From assembly GCA_018659585.1 (NCBI GenBank), contig JABJMC010000034.1, forward strand, positions 1 to 49,530: 49,530 nucleotides of DNA, written 5' to 3'. The notes beneath the pieces were generated by a model, which made no database searches, was not told the origin of the DNA, and was given only the letters and a program-made list of their open reading frames with translations. This document shows, one piece after another, positions 32,460 through 40,209 of this stretch; positions within the stretch are counted from its first letter, which is position 1, and every line of letters starts with the position of its first letter. The DNA is from Candidatus Peregrinibacteria bacterium. Its GTDB lineage: Bacteria > Patescibacteriota > Gracilibacteria > UBA1369 > UBA12473. Both the position numbers and the translations under genes were made by a program.

Positions 32460-32473
32460 ATCCCTTCGGGGAT
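32460..32473 (+). terminator. Small UUCG hairpin after the first surface gene
   Basis: ATCCC-TTCG-GGGAT is a compact stem with a UUCG tetraloop, 38 bases after the 31849 gene and 20 bases before the next start. There is no proper T-run, so it may act as a partial terminator or mRNA-stabilising hairpin, giving more of the first product. Confidence 0.45.
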
Positions 32474-32492
32474 ATTCTTAAAACAAAAAATA

Positions 32493-32789
32493 ATGATTAA
32501 ATCTTTACTTGTTTCTTCCCTCGCTGCGTTTGGTTTTTTAGTTGCGATTTTGGTGTGGGAAGCAGCTAGTTATCAGGGTACAATGACGCAATTGAGCTTG
32601 TTACAAGTAGATGAATTTGCCGAAGCAACAACCACAGAAGCTGAATTTGAAATTACAATTGATCATCCTTTGGTAATAGAAAGAGCTGAATATTGGGTTT
32701 TGGATGAGGATGGACAAGTTGTTTTTCCAGAAGTTTTTCACACAATGCCTTTAGAAGATGCGCCATTATTTCTTAACTATTCTGAATAA
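32493..32789 (+). CDS. Small N-terminally anchored surface protein
   Basis: A 98-residue protein starting MIKSLLVSSLAAFGFLVAIL, a signal anchor, then an extracellular beta-rich part (AEFEITIDHPLVIERAEYWV, GQVVFPEVFHTM). The ATG at 32493 is preferred to an in-frame ATG at 32433 because it begins the hydrophobic segment and lies after the hairpin. It is two bases from the next gene. Function unknown; probably part of the same surface assembly. Confidence 0.6.
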   Translation: MIKSLLVSSLAAFGFLVAILVWEAASYQGTMTQLSLLQVDEFAEATTTEAEFEITIDHPLVIERAEYWVLDEDGQVVFPEVFHTMPLEDAPLFLNYSE

Positions 32790-32791
32790 TC

Positions 32792-34102
32792 ATGAAAATT
32801 CGATCTTTATTATCAGTTTTAGTGGTGAGTGTGATGGTAATGGTAATGTCTTGGCCAGTAATGGCTCAGGAGAAAATGTTTATTATGCCTTATAGTGATG
32901 ATTCTAGTTGGTTTATTTATGATGTAGATCCGGGTGATGAGTTTAAAGATATTGTAACGATTACAAATAAAAGTGAGTATGAGCAAACTGTTCAATTGAT
33001 GGCTGTAGATGCTGAAGCAACGGCAACTGGTTCTTTTGCTTTAAAGCCACCAGATAAAGAGCAAGCAAATATTGGTGATTGGGTGACAGTGGAAGATAGT
33101 GTGGTTACCTTGGAGCCTGGAGAAAAAAAACATTTTCAATTCACAGTAAGTGTGCCGGGAAGTGTTCCTCCAGGGGATTATGCTGGTGGTTTGATTTTGT
33201 TACCTTATGAGGATGATGAAGAAGTGGATACTGGTGGAGCTGGAATTAAGACAGTGGTTAGTGTGGGTGTGCGTATGTATATTACGGTTTCTGGAGAAGT
33301 GAATTTTAATTTTTTGTGGGATGAATATCAACACTCTGTAAATGATGATAGTGAGCATATTTTTGATTTAACTTTTAGTAATAATGGAAATGTAGCCGCG
33401 GAATCTAGCGGTTTAATTAAGTTAGACAGTGCATTATTTGATGATGTAGAAATCCCACTTAGTACGGGAATAATTTATTCAGCGGATTCAATGTCTCCGG
33501 TAGTAGCTTGGACAAATCCTTTTCCTTTTGGACCTGTAAAAGCAACAACAGTGGTTGATTATTCTCGTTCAAATGTTATGGGAGCTTTAAGTGAAGATGC
33601 TTTAGCTCAATGGTCTGGATCGTATGAAGAATCTTTATCTTTTTGGATAATTCCTTATCGAGAAATGTTATTAGCTTTGCTGATTTTTGTAGTGACTTTT
33701 GGGGTGATGTTTGTGCGAATTCAACAGGTTGAAAAGTTTAAGAAACAATGTGCTCCGTATTGTTCGCCAATTGATGAAAATTTAACAGTAATTGCTGGTC
33801 GGTTGGGAGTTTCTTGGAAAAAAATAGCTAAATTAAATAAATTAAAGTTTCCTTATATGGTGGCCCGCGGACAAACTATTTTGGCTCCACAAGGTCCAGC
33901 AGCGACGCCACAGTCAACTGTTGCCCCGCAGGCTCCAGTAGTGACTCCCGCGCCACAAGTTGCGGTGCAGCCAGCAGTTGTGGCCCCAGTGCCTCCAGTC
34001 CAACCAGCGGCCCCTGTTGCTCAAAAGCCTACTCCGGCGCCAGTAGCGCCAGTTTCTAACCCTCAACCCCCAACAAATGAAAACCCGCCCTTGGCTTCTT
34101 AA
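32792..34102 (+). CDS. DUF916-like surface protein with membrane helix and LysM-like segment
   Basis: A 436-residue protein. Signal peptide residues 1-25; a DUF916/WxL-binding-type beta domain follows (SWFIYDVDPGDEFKDIVTITN, then TLEPGEKKHFQFTVSVPGSVPPGDYAGGLIL). There is one transmembrane helix at about 288-310, a LysM-like segment (LTVIAGRLGVSWKKIAKLNKL and RGQTILAP) and a Pro/Ala/Val-rich tail. By simple topology the LysM-like part would be cytoplasmic, which is odd. It overlaps the next gene by 26 bases. Confidence 0.8.
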   Translation: MKIRSLLSVLVVSVMVMVMSWPVMAQEKMFIMPYSDDSSWFIYDVDPGDEFKDIVTITNKSEYEQTVQLMAVDAEATATGSFALKPPDKEQANIGDWVTVEDSVVTLEPGEKKHFQFTVSVPGSVPPGDYAGGLILLPYEDDEEVDTGGAGIKTVVSVGVRMYITVSGEVNFNFLWDEYQHSVNDDSEHIFDLTFSNNGNVAAESSGLIKLDSALFDDVEIPLSTGIIYSADSMSPVVAWTNPFPFGPVKATTVVDYSRSNVMGALSEDALAQWSGSYEESLSFWIIPYREMLLALLIFVVTFGVMFVRIQQVEKFKKQCAPYCSPIDENLTVIAGRLGVSWKKIAKLNKLKFPYMVARGQTILAPQGPAATPQSTVAPQAPVVTPAPQVAVQPAVVAPVPPVQPAAPVAQKPTPAPVAPVSNPQPPTNENPPLAS

Positions 34103-34757
34103 GTCAATCATCATTGTTTTACTTGCTTTAGTTCTTTTCTGGGCCGTGTTTTTTATTTTTATTGATAAAGCGCAGAAGGACAACATGCCGAATGGAATTT
34201 CTTTGATGCCAGTTGAAGTTAATGAGCTTTATCCATCTTGGATTTATTACGAAGCGCAACCTGGAGAGACCATAAATACTTCATTTTTTGTGTGGAATGG
34301 ATATGAAGAAATAGCAGAGATTACCTTGGGGGCATTGGATTCTCAGGAAGAGGCGACACTTGAAGATTTTCAGATTAAAACAACCGAAGATGAGCAGGTG
34401 GAAATTGGTGAATGGGCACAAATTCCAATAATTGCAACGACTATTGAGTCGCGTACTTCCGAGGAAATCCCTTTGCAAATAGTAATTCCCGAAGATGCTG
34501 AATTAGACACTTATTTGGGAGCTGTTTACGCTAATTATGTATCTGAGACTTCGTTGGATTCTCCTTATAAAATGGTTTTACAAAATGGATTAAGAGTAAT
34601 TATTAATGTGACTGATTCTCCGCGAGAAGTTAATGCAGTGGGAACTAATTTGTGGACTTTGCCGCAGCTTTCCCTGACATACTTTTCAGTCTCTGTTATT
34701 ATAACTCTTGGTGGTTTTTTGAGTCTTTTACTAGTGTATAGAAGTACTCAGTCGTAA
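34077..34757 (+). CDS. DUF916-like membrane protein
   Basis: A 226-residue protein with an N-terminal membrane anchor (LLKSIIIVLLALVLFWAVFF), an extracytoplasmic beta domain (YPSWIYYEAQPGETINTSFFVWNGYEEIAEITLGALDS, IPLQIVIPEDAELDTYLGAVYANYV) with the same plan as the flanking genes, and a C-terminal helix (about 200-220). Its start lies inside the previous gene. It is probably a docking protein for the secreted filament or layer proteins; this is inferred from the WxL/DUF916 systems. Confidence 0.75.
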   Translation: MKTRPWLLKSIIIVLLALVLFWAVFFIFIDKAQKDNMPNGISLMPVEVNELYPSWIYYEAQPGETINTSFFVWNGYEEIAEITLGALDSQEEATLEDFQIKTTEDEQVEIGEWAQIPIIATTIESRTSEEIPLQIVIPEDAELDTYLGAVYANYVSETSLDSPYKMVLQNGLRVIINVTDSPREVNAVGTNLWTLPQLSLTYFSVSVIITLGGFLSLLLVYRSTQS

Positions 34758-34776
34758 TCTTTAAAAAAATAATTAC

Positions 34777-35457
34777 ATGCGCTTTTCACGATTTATTCTG
34801 ACCTTGGTTTGTACAAGTTTATTAGTGATGATTTTGAGTATTCCAGTAGTTTCAGCGCGGTTTTATTTAAATCCAGTAGATAGTTCTTCTTCGTGGATAG
34901 AAATGCCCGTGGTTCCGGGGACTTTGGTGTCGGCAGATTTTGTTTTGGTAAATGGAGGGGAAGAATTAACTACTTATGATTTGGATGTGGTAGATGCAGC
35001 TTCTACGGATGAAGAGGATGGGTTTTTCTCTTTAGAACCTAATGGCTCAGAGCAATTTGGAATAGGTTTGTGGGGGAGTTTATCATCTGATCGGGTAGCT
35101 TTGAAAACCGGAGAACGTGAAACTTTAACAGTGACTTTTTTAGTTCCTGAAGAGACAGAATTTGGCCATTATTGGGGTGGTGTGACGGCGATGGTAGTGG
35201 AGGCTGAAACAGCGCAGGGTGAGGGAGCTTCGGTTAAGGTGGAGGTTCGAAATGGAGTTCGTGCGCATTTAGAGGTGATGTCTAGTGATGATTACGAGGC
35301 TTGGTTAGCAGCGCAAAATGTTGATGACGAGGAAGAAGTTGTTGAAGAATCATCCTTGAATTTGATGGTTTGGATGAATGTAGGAATTTTGGTTTTAATT
35401 CTAGCGATTTTGTTAGCTTACTTGAAGATTAGAGGAGCTAAAAAGAAGAAGTTTTAG
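34777..35457 (+). CDS. DUF916-like surface protein, C-terminal membrane anchor
   Basis: A 226-residue protein with a signal peptide (LVCTSLLVMILSIPVVSA) and a beta domain (FYLNPVDSSSSWIEMPVVPG, LKTGERETLTVTFLVPEETEFGHYWGGVTAMVVEA) that repeats the pattern of the two preceding genes. A C-terminal helix (about 200-220) is followed by basic RGAKKKKF. Last gene of the left operon; it overlaps the convergent minus-strand gene by four bases. Confidence 0.78.
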   Translation: MRFSRFILTLVCTSLLVMILSIPVVSARFYLNPVDSSSSWIEMPVVPGTLVSADFVLVNGGEELTTYDLDVVDAASTDEEDGFFSLEPNGSEQFGIGLWGSLSSDRVALKTGERETLTVTFLVPEETEFGHYWGGVTAMVVEAETAQGEGASVKVEVRNGVRAHLEVMSSDDYEAWLAAQNVDDEEEVVEESSLNLMVWMNVGILVLILAILLAYLKIRGAKKKKF

Positions 35458-36116
35458 ATAATTGTGAAGGTAAAAGTGGTTTCGTAGTCTCCGGATGAAG
35501 TGTAGGCCGGAATAGTTATTTCCATTTCTGGATCAAACGAGTACTTACCAACATAGGCATTTAAAAATCGGAGCCATTTTTTGAGCCACTTCCCTTTGAG
35601 GATTTTTTCCCATTTTTTGATAGGGCCTGTTTCCGCTAAAATTGCGAAAGGATCTTGGCCGTTAATCAGAATGACATTATCGGAAGTCCCATCATCATCA
35701 CTATCAGTAAAAGCGGTAGGTTCAGTGATTTCAGCGGTAACTCGAGTTTGAGGAGAGCAATCTACTAAATCAACAGTGTCGTTATCATCAGTAGCGATTT
35801 TCATGTTGGTTAGATCAATTGTTGCTCCAGTGCCGCTATCCACTAAATCGGTGGCTGTTACGTACAAAGAAAAACGAGGTGCTCCTTTGGGGATTAAAAT
35901 ACCGCGCATGTCTTCAAATAACACGGGATCTTGAAAAATAAAGGAAATAGTTTCGTCACTAGTGCTAACTGTGGTGTCTCCGAAATCTAAATTGCTGGGA
36001 ACAGAAGTAATGGCTAAACCGCCACCACCAATACACAAAATAGAAGCGTAAGCGATTTGAGTGCTTACGAGGCTAATTAGTATCGCTCCTAAGATAAAAA
36101 GTTTGGGAGTTTTCAT
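35454..36116 (-). CDS. Secreted surface protein, paralogue of the 31849 product
   Basis: A 220-residue protein with a signal peptide (MKTPKLFILGAILISLVSTQ). It shares with the product at 31849 the DSDDDGTSD loop, paired Cys, and the ending MEITIPAYTSSGDYETTFTFTII. It overlaps its upstream neighbour by four bases (36113-36116) and its left convergent neighbour by four. Likely a second surface subunit of the same system, made by the right operon. Confidence 0.75.
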   Translation of the reverse strand: MKTPKLFILGAILISLVSTQIAYASILCIGGGGLAITSVPSNLDFGDTTVSTSDETISFIFQDPVLFEDMRGILIPKGAPRFSLYVTATDLVDSGTGATIDLTNMKIATDDNDTVDLVDCSPQTRVTAEITEPTAFTDSDDDGTSDNVILINGQDPFAILAETGPIKKWEKILKGKWLKKWLRFLNAYVGKYSFDPEMEITIPAYTSSGDYETTFTFTII

Positions 36117-38116
36117 GTGGCAATTTCTCCGTGAACATCAAAGACTCCAGAAGGAGTATCATGCGGGAGATTTAGATAAAGCGTAAATGTTTCTAATCCT
36201 TTTTCTGGGAGTAAAAAGTACATGTTTCCTTCTTGATCAAGGGTACTTTCATAAGTGGCGTGACTAATTTTGATCCACAAATTATCTGGATCAATAATAT
36301 AATCAGAATATTTATCCTTCATTTCCGGGAACTTCAGCAAAATGTGATTGTTTTCAAAGACAGGGTTTTCGACCGGTAAATTTTCAACCTCAGTAAAAAG
36401 AAGGAAATCTTTGGAATTACGACGTAATTGATGATCAAAGCTAATTTGAAAGGCAAAATCTGGTAGCCTTTCCCAGGTATAGTTGGTGCCAAGTAAAATA
36501 CTTAACCCTTCTTCCTCTTCGGTAATAATTTCTTCTTCCTCCTCAATTTCTTCTATTTTGGAATTTGCTGCTAGAACAGTAAAAGGTCTACTTAGATATG
36601 AAAGAGGATCGTAGCCATCTGCCTCTGGAGTAATAAGAACTCGATAGCTAGTATTGTTTTTAAGAGAATTATGTTTGATTAATGGGAGTATTTCGTCCTC
36701 CATATCTAGGAATCTATTAGCCGGACGAATGATAACTGGTGGGAGTCCATCTTGGATTTTTTCAAGTAAAAGAGAAACTTCGTTAAGTGGAGTTTCTAGA
36801 GTTTGATTGTCTTTGGTGCCTAAGAAAGGAGTTGTTTCTTCGGTGACAGTTGGGATTTCTTTGTAAACATAGCGAATATCATCACTGCCTTCGAATAATT
36901 GGACTTGTAGGTGTAGTTTTTCTTCGGTGTCAGTTAAGAAAGTTTCCCATTCAATAATGCGTTGTCTGGCTGGAGATTCGCCGATTAGAACAGTTTTTAT
37001 GGTAGATTGTTCGGTATTTATAAGAGTTTCTTGAGGGAGAGCAAAAGGTAAAATCATGGTTCCTTCATGGTTTTCCCAAGATGTTTCGGTAGGGATTTCG
37101 GTGAAGCTTAGGAATCCATTTTGAGCAGTATATAGATTTTCAAAAGTTTCGGCATAGAAATTGAAAGCAAAGCCGATTTCGATTGGTTCGGTTAGTTCCT
37201 CTGGTTCGGTTAGTTCTTCTGGCTCAGTTATTTCTGTCCAGAAGTCTTCTATTTTTACGTCTTGAAGGTAAGTTTTTTGATAAAAATCAGGGTTGTTTTT
37301 ACGGGATTGCCATTGGTAATTAAGATTAACTTCTTCATCTGTGACATTGAGAATTACCGAAGACACAATTAAATCATCACTAGGGTCTGGTTTTTTGGGT
37401 TCAATTGTTGCTTCCGTGATTTCGAGTGTGGGAAGGACAATAATTTCTTCTGTAACCGTGACTTCCGGGGTAGCAGCAGTGGTAGTGGTCGGTTCTATGA
37501 CTGTTTCCTCGACGACGACCTCCTCTTCGATTACAGGTTCTTCTTCGACAACAACGGTTTCTTCTTCAATAATTTCCTCGATTATAGCTTCTTCGACGAT
37601 AGTTTCTTCAGTAGAGATTTCTTCTTCAATAATAACTTCCTCTTCAACTGGAGCTTCCTCTTCAACTGGAGCTTCCTCTTCAATGATTTCTTTTAGAAGT
37701 GTGGTTTGAAGGTTGGTAGCGTGAATTTTGAAGTGAAAACTGAGAGGAGTAGAATTTAGAACTACAGAATCTTCGATAGAAAGATCTTTGCGGTTGCCGT
37801 TTTCGTTAAGAAGAGAGGCTTGCAGGTTAAATAATCCGTTTTGAAGGTCTTCTAAACTGATATCAAAGCCACGTGAGCCATCGGCAAAAGTGTTTATTTG
37901 GTGATTGAAAACTTGCCTTCTTCCAATTGGAATAATGGGTTGAGCAACGACTTCGATAATTCCTTCAAAGGAATTAGTATTATTGCTATCGATTCGAATT
38001 TCAATAGTATCGTCTTGGGTAAAAGCAGTTACGAACTGATTTACCATCAGCATTAGAGCAATGGCTAGAGAGAGATTAAACATCCATTTGACAATGGTTT
38101 TTTGGTTAATTCTCAT
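36113..38116 (-). CDS. Large secreted protein with Glu-rich repeat region
   Basis: A 667-residue protein starting MRINQKTIVKWMFNLSLAIA with a signal peptide. This start overlaps the previous gene by 11 bases and is preferred to an in-frame start farther upstream. After a beta domain comes a low-complexity Glu/Val/Ile region (about residues 150-230, repeats such as EEAPVEEE and TVVVEEEPV), then several beta domains (FAFNFYAETFENLYTAQNGFLSF resembles a nidogen/PEP-anchor type fold). A second short repeat is TEPEELTEPEELTEP. No C-terminal anchor. Structural surface protein; family not recognised. Confidence 0.7.
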   Translation of the reverse strand: MRINQKTIVKWMFNLSLAIALMLMVNQFVTAFTQDDTIEIRIDSNNTNSFEGIIEVVAQPIIPIGRRQVFNHQINTFADGSRGFDISLEDLQNGLFNLQASLLNENGNRKDLSIEDSVVLNSTPLSFHFKIHATNLQTTLLKEIIEEEAPVEEEAPVEEEVIIEEEISTEETIVEEAIIEEIIEEETVVVEEEPVIEEEVVVEETVIEPTTTTAATPEVTVTEEIIVLPTLEITEATIEPKKPDPSDDLIVSSVILNVTDEEVNLNYQWQSRKNNPDFYQKTYLQDVKIEDFWTEITEPEELTEPEELTEPIEIGFAFNFYAETFENLYTAQNGFLSFTEIPTETSWENHEGTMILPFALPQETLINTEQSTIKTVLIGESPARQRIIEWETFLTDTEEKLHLQVQLFEGSDDIRYVYKEIPTVTEETTPFLGTKDNQTLETPLNEVSLLLEKIQDGLPPVIIRPANRFLDMEDEILPLIKHNSLKNNTSYRVLITPEADGYDPLSYLSRPFTVLAANSKIEEIEEEEEIITEEEEGLSILLGTNYTWERLPDFAFQISFDHQLRRNSKDFLLFTEVENLPVENPVFENNHILLKFPEMKDKYSDYIIDPDNLWIKISHATYESTLDQEGNMYFLLPEKGLETFTLYLNLPHDTPSGVFDVHGEIAT

Positions 38117-39536
38117 GAGAAAGTGGATCAGGTATATATTGTTCTCTGATAGTAATAGCAGCCCAAGCAATCGCGCTTATGTACATTAGCGCTGCGGCAA
38201 GATAAAGAAGGGTGTTAATAGGAAGGCCGTTCATGCCGTCTTCAGCAGTAGTGACATTAAAATTAGCTTTAACGATGTCACTAATGGTGCTGGTTTTTAA
38301 GTCTTGGCTGTAAATATAGGCACTGTATTCTCCGCTAGGGACACTTTCTGGGGCCTGAAGGTTAAATTTACCAGATTCTGGGTGTGAAATTGTTTGTAAA
38401 AACCACTCAGCTTCGCCTTTCCAAAGGATAAATATTTCAGATAAGGGGTTAGTATCTCCTTCAAAAGAAAGATCAATGTTAGGACCAAAAAGAGTAGTTG
38501 TTCCCAAGCGACCAATTTCTTCTAAAGAAAAGATAGAAGTGGTCATGGTGGGGGAATTAACTTTGTAATGAGCATTAATTGTTAGGGGGACTTCTTCCTG
38601 AGAGCGATCAAAAATAATAGTTCCGTACTCTGCTTCTGATTCTACGCTTCCGTCTTGATTGATAGATTGAATGATGATTTTAAAAGTTCCTTCTTCGTGG
38701 AAAGGAGTATTAACTGTAAAAGTTCCGTTTAAATCAACTCTTCCTGACCAGGCTAAGTAGCGTGATTCATTTTCATTTTCTAGGTGAACGCGTAGTGTTT
38801 TGTCGGCTGGAGCGGTTCCGTAAAGGAATAAATTAGAGTTTGTAAAAGTACTACCATCTAAGTTTAAAACATCAATTTCACTTGTGAATAAAAGGTTTTC
38901 TACGGTGGGGTCCTCACCTTTGATGATTTCAATGGCATCACTAAAACTGTCACCATCTGTATCAGTGGTGATATCGGTTTCTTTTAAGGTGAGCATGGGA
39001 GTGCTAATTCGGGAGACGCGATCTTTGTTTAGACTGATAATGGAGAAGCTTTTTTCAGAGTCATAAGTAAATTCGGTTTCTTCGATATCATGAGCAGGAG
39101 TAAAGGTGATTTGGCTATTTTCGTGACTATAAATTAGGAAATCAGAACTTCTTTCGGAAACAAATGGAGTTGGTTCTGAAATGTTTTCCCAATAATCAAT
39201 AGTAATGAGCTCAAAAGTGTTGGTTCCTGGTTCTAATTCAAGATCTACTTGGACTTGAGCAGTGTCATCGGTTTGTAAAATAATAGGTTCTTCTAAGTGA
39301 TCAGCGTAGATTTTGACCGTGGCGTTGGGTTCACTTTCGATAGTTAAATGAACTAGGCTACCGTCTTCTGAGGAATCAATAGAAAGAACTATTGGAGCTT
39401 CGCCAATTTCATCAGATGTTACACCAAAAGAACCAGTGGTAGAAACACTAGCATTTCGTTCAATGGCTAAGGCTGTTTGCAGCGGAATCCAGAGAACAAG
39501 TAAAGCTAGAAATAGAGTTTTTAGGTGTTTTTTCAC
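38106..39536 (-). CDS. Secreted Ig-like surface protein with C-terminal membrane helix
   Basis: A 476-residue protein with a signal peptide (MKKHLKTLFLALLVLWIPLQ, cleavage after ALA), three or so Ig-like beta domains (SEPNATVKIYADHLEEPIIL; ILWKGEAEWFLQTISHPESGKF; PESVPSGEYSAYIYSQ), a thrombospondin-type-3/calcium loop DTDGDSFSDAIEIIKGEDPT, and a final helix (LLYLAAALMYISAIAWAAI) with a short cytosolic tail. First gene of the right operon. Calcium-binding surface adhesion or scaffold role is plausible but inferred. Confidence 0.75.
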   Translation of the reverse strand: MKKHLKTLFLALLVLWIPLQTALAIERNASVSTTGSFGVTSDEIGEAPIVLSIDSSEDGSLVHLTIESEPNATVKIYADHLEEPIILQTDDTAQVQVDLELEPGTNTFELITIDYWENISEPTPFVSERSSDFLIYSHENSQITFTPAHDIEETEFTYDSEKSFSIISLNKDRVSRISTPMLTLKETDITTDTDGDSFSDAIEIIKGEDPTVENLLFTSEIDVLNLDGSTFTNSNLFLYGTAPADKTLRVHLENENESRYLAWSGRVDLNGTFTVNTPFHEEGTFKIIIQSINQDGSVESEAEYGTIIFDRSQEEVPLTINAHYKVNSPTMTTSIFSLEEIGRLGTTTLFGPNIDLSFEGDTNPLSEIFILWKGEAEWFLQTISHPESGKFNLQAPESVPSGEYSAYIYSQDLKTSTISDIVKANFNVTTAEDGMNGLPINTLLYLAAALMYISAIAWAAITIREQYIPDPLSHEN

Positions 39537-39561
39537 AAAAAAGAGTTTTATTTATCATATA

Positions 39562-39567
39562 ATTATA
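39562..39567 (-). promoter_or_regulatory. -10 element of the right surface operon
   Basis: On the minus strand TATAAT (39567 to 39562) lies 26 bases before the start at 39536; predicted transcript start near 39555. The -35 (TTTCCT) is poor. No Shine-Dalgarno is visible. Confidence 0.5.
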
Positions 39568-39618
39568 CCTTATTTTCAGGTTTGAGGAAAGGGTTTTTAC
39601 GAAGTTTTAGTAAAAATG

Positions 39619-39647
39619 TTGAAACCTAAGCTTTCCGCGGTTATGAT
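39619..39647 (+). promoter_or_regulatory. Promoter of tRNA-Cys
   Basis: TTGAAA (39619-39624), spacer 17, TATGAT (39642-39647), giving a start near 39654, five bases before the mature tRNA. tRNA-Leu downstream is probably co-transcribed. Confidence 0.65.
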
Positions 39648-39658
39648 ATGTCCGTTAT

Positions 39659-39732
39659 GGCGCGGTGGCGGAGTGGCTACGCAGGGGTCTGCAAAACCTT
39701 GTACACCGGTTCAATTCCGGTCCGCGCCTCCA
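39659..39732 (+). tRNA. tRNA-Cys (GCA)
   Basis: A 74-nt tRNA: acceptor GGCGCGG/CCGCGCC, anticodon stem GGGGT/ACCTT with loop CTGCAAA (anticodon GCA), T-arm CCGG-TTCAATT-CCGG, discriminator T and encoded CCA. Confidence 0.94.
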
Positions 39733-39735
39733 CTA

Positions 39736-39765
39736 GAGATCAGAGCCCGATAGGGCGGAGATCTC
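39736..39765 (+). repeat. Hairpin between tRNA-Cys and tRNA-Leu
   Basis: GAGATC/GATCTC and inner GCCC/GGGC form a two-part stem with a GATA loop just after tRNA-Cys. It has no T-run, so a processing or stability element in a tRNA co-transcript is more likely than a terminator. Confidence 0.5.
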
Positions 39766-39802
39766 ATTCCCCTCACCGTAAAATGGGATTTAGCAGGTAA
39801 GC

Positions 39803-39824
39803 TAGTCCCGCGGTGGAGCGGGGG
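39803..39824. repeat. Dispersed repeat fragment R3
   Basis: The stretch ending CCCGCGGTGGAGCGGG matches the terminal hairpin block of the repeats at 29105 and 30526 and folds as CCCGC...GCGGG. It is inserted between the two tRNA genes. Confidence 0.5.
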
Positions 39825-39830
39825 CATCCT

Positions 39831-39916
39831 GCCCGGGTGGTGGAATGGTAGACACGAGGGACTTAAAATCCCTTGGAGGCAACTCCGTGTGGGTTCGATC
39901 CCCACCCCGGGCACCA
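39831..39916 (+). tRNA. tRNA-Leu (TAA)
   Basis: An 86-nt class II tRNA: acceptor GCCCGGG/CCCGGGC, anticodon loop CTTAAAA (anticodon TAA), long variable arm TTGGAGGCAACTCC, T-arm GTGGG-TTCGATC-CCCAC, encoded CCA. A perfect 8-bp hairpin (GGGGAACC/GGTTCCCC at 39927-39945) follows. Confidence 0.93.
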
Positions 39917-40046
39917 CCACGCGCATGGGGAACCAGCGGTTCCCCCTACGTAACCCCCTCCCTAAAAAGGAGGCTCCTCGCTCGGGGCTCACGAGACCCG
40001 TAGCTCGTCGCCGTTTATTTTGTGTAGCGCAGCGGAGGAAACTTTC

Positions 40047-40075
40047 TTGACCGCTTAAGACTTTCCCCTTATAGT
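40047..40075 (+). promoter_or_regulatory. ilv operon promoter
   Basis: TTGACC (40047-40052), 17-bp spacer, TATAGT (40070-40075). The predicted start is at about 40082, three bases before the leader-peptide ATG. Confidence 0.8.
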
Positions 40076-40084
40076 TATTTCAAC

Positions 40085-40135
40085 ATGAAAACTAGTCCAA
40101 AGTACATTATTGGTATTATTATTATTCCTCGTTAG
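40085..40135 (+). CDS. Isoleucine-rich attenuator leader peptide
   Basis: A 16-codon frame, MKTSPKYIIGIIIIPR then TAG. Six of 16 codons are ATT (Ile), four of them consecutive; there is no Leu or Val. The ATG is only about three bases from the predicted transcript start. The stop codon's last base is the first base of the antiterminator arm, so a ribosome that finishes translation masks that arm and lets the terminator form. Position upstream of ilvE-ilvB-ilvN makes isoleucine-tRNA sensing the natural reading. Confidence 0.88.
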   Translation: MKTSPKYIIGIIIIPR

Positions 40136-40189
40136 GGGCAGGTCTTTCATGTGTTGATAAGGACCTCGCCCAAAAAGCGGGGATTTTTT
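40135..40189 (+). terminator. ilv attenuator: antiterminator and terminator
   Basis: Terminator: CCTCGC (40164-40169) pairs with GCGGGG (40177-40182), then six T (40184-40189). Competing antiterminator: GGGGCAGGTC (40135-40144) pairs, with one bulge, with GACCTCGCCC (40162-40171), which contains the terminator's left arm. The two structures exclude each other. The terminator lies 20 bases before the ilvE start. Confidence 0.85.
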
Positions 40190-40209
40190 AAATTTTAATC
40201 TTAAAAATT

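Noticed and set aside
37341-37709. Ser/Thr/Val-rich frame opposite the Glu-rich region of the 36113-38116 gene
   Set aside because: It is the antisense shadow of GAA/GAG-rich codons.
36113-38170. Longer start (38170) for the Glu-rich surface protein
   Set aside because: It would add a non-signal segment overlapping the previous gene by 65 bases; the start at 38116 gives a normal signal peptide and short overlap.
39711-39992. 93-codon minus-strand open frame
   Set aside because: It runs across tRNA-Cys and tRNA-Leu antisense and has a composition dictated by the tRNAs and GC-rich hairpins; a spurious frame.
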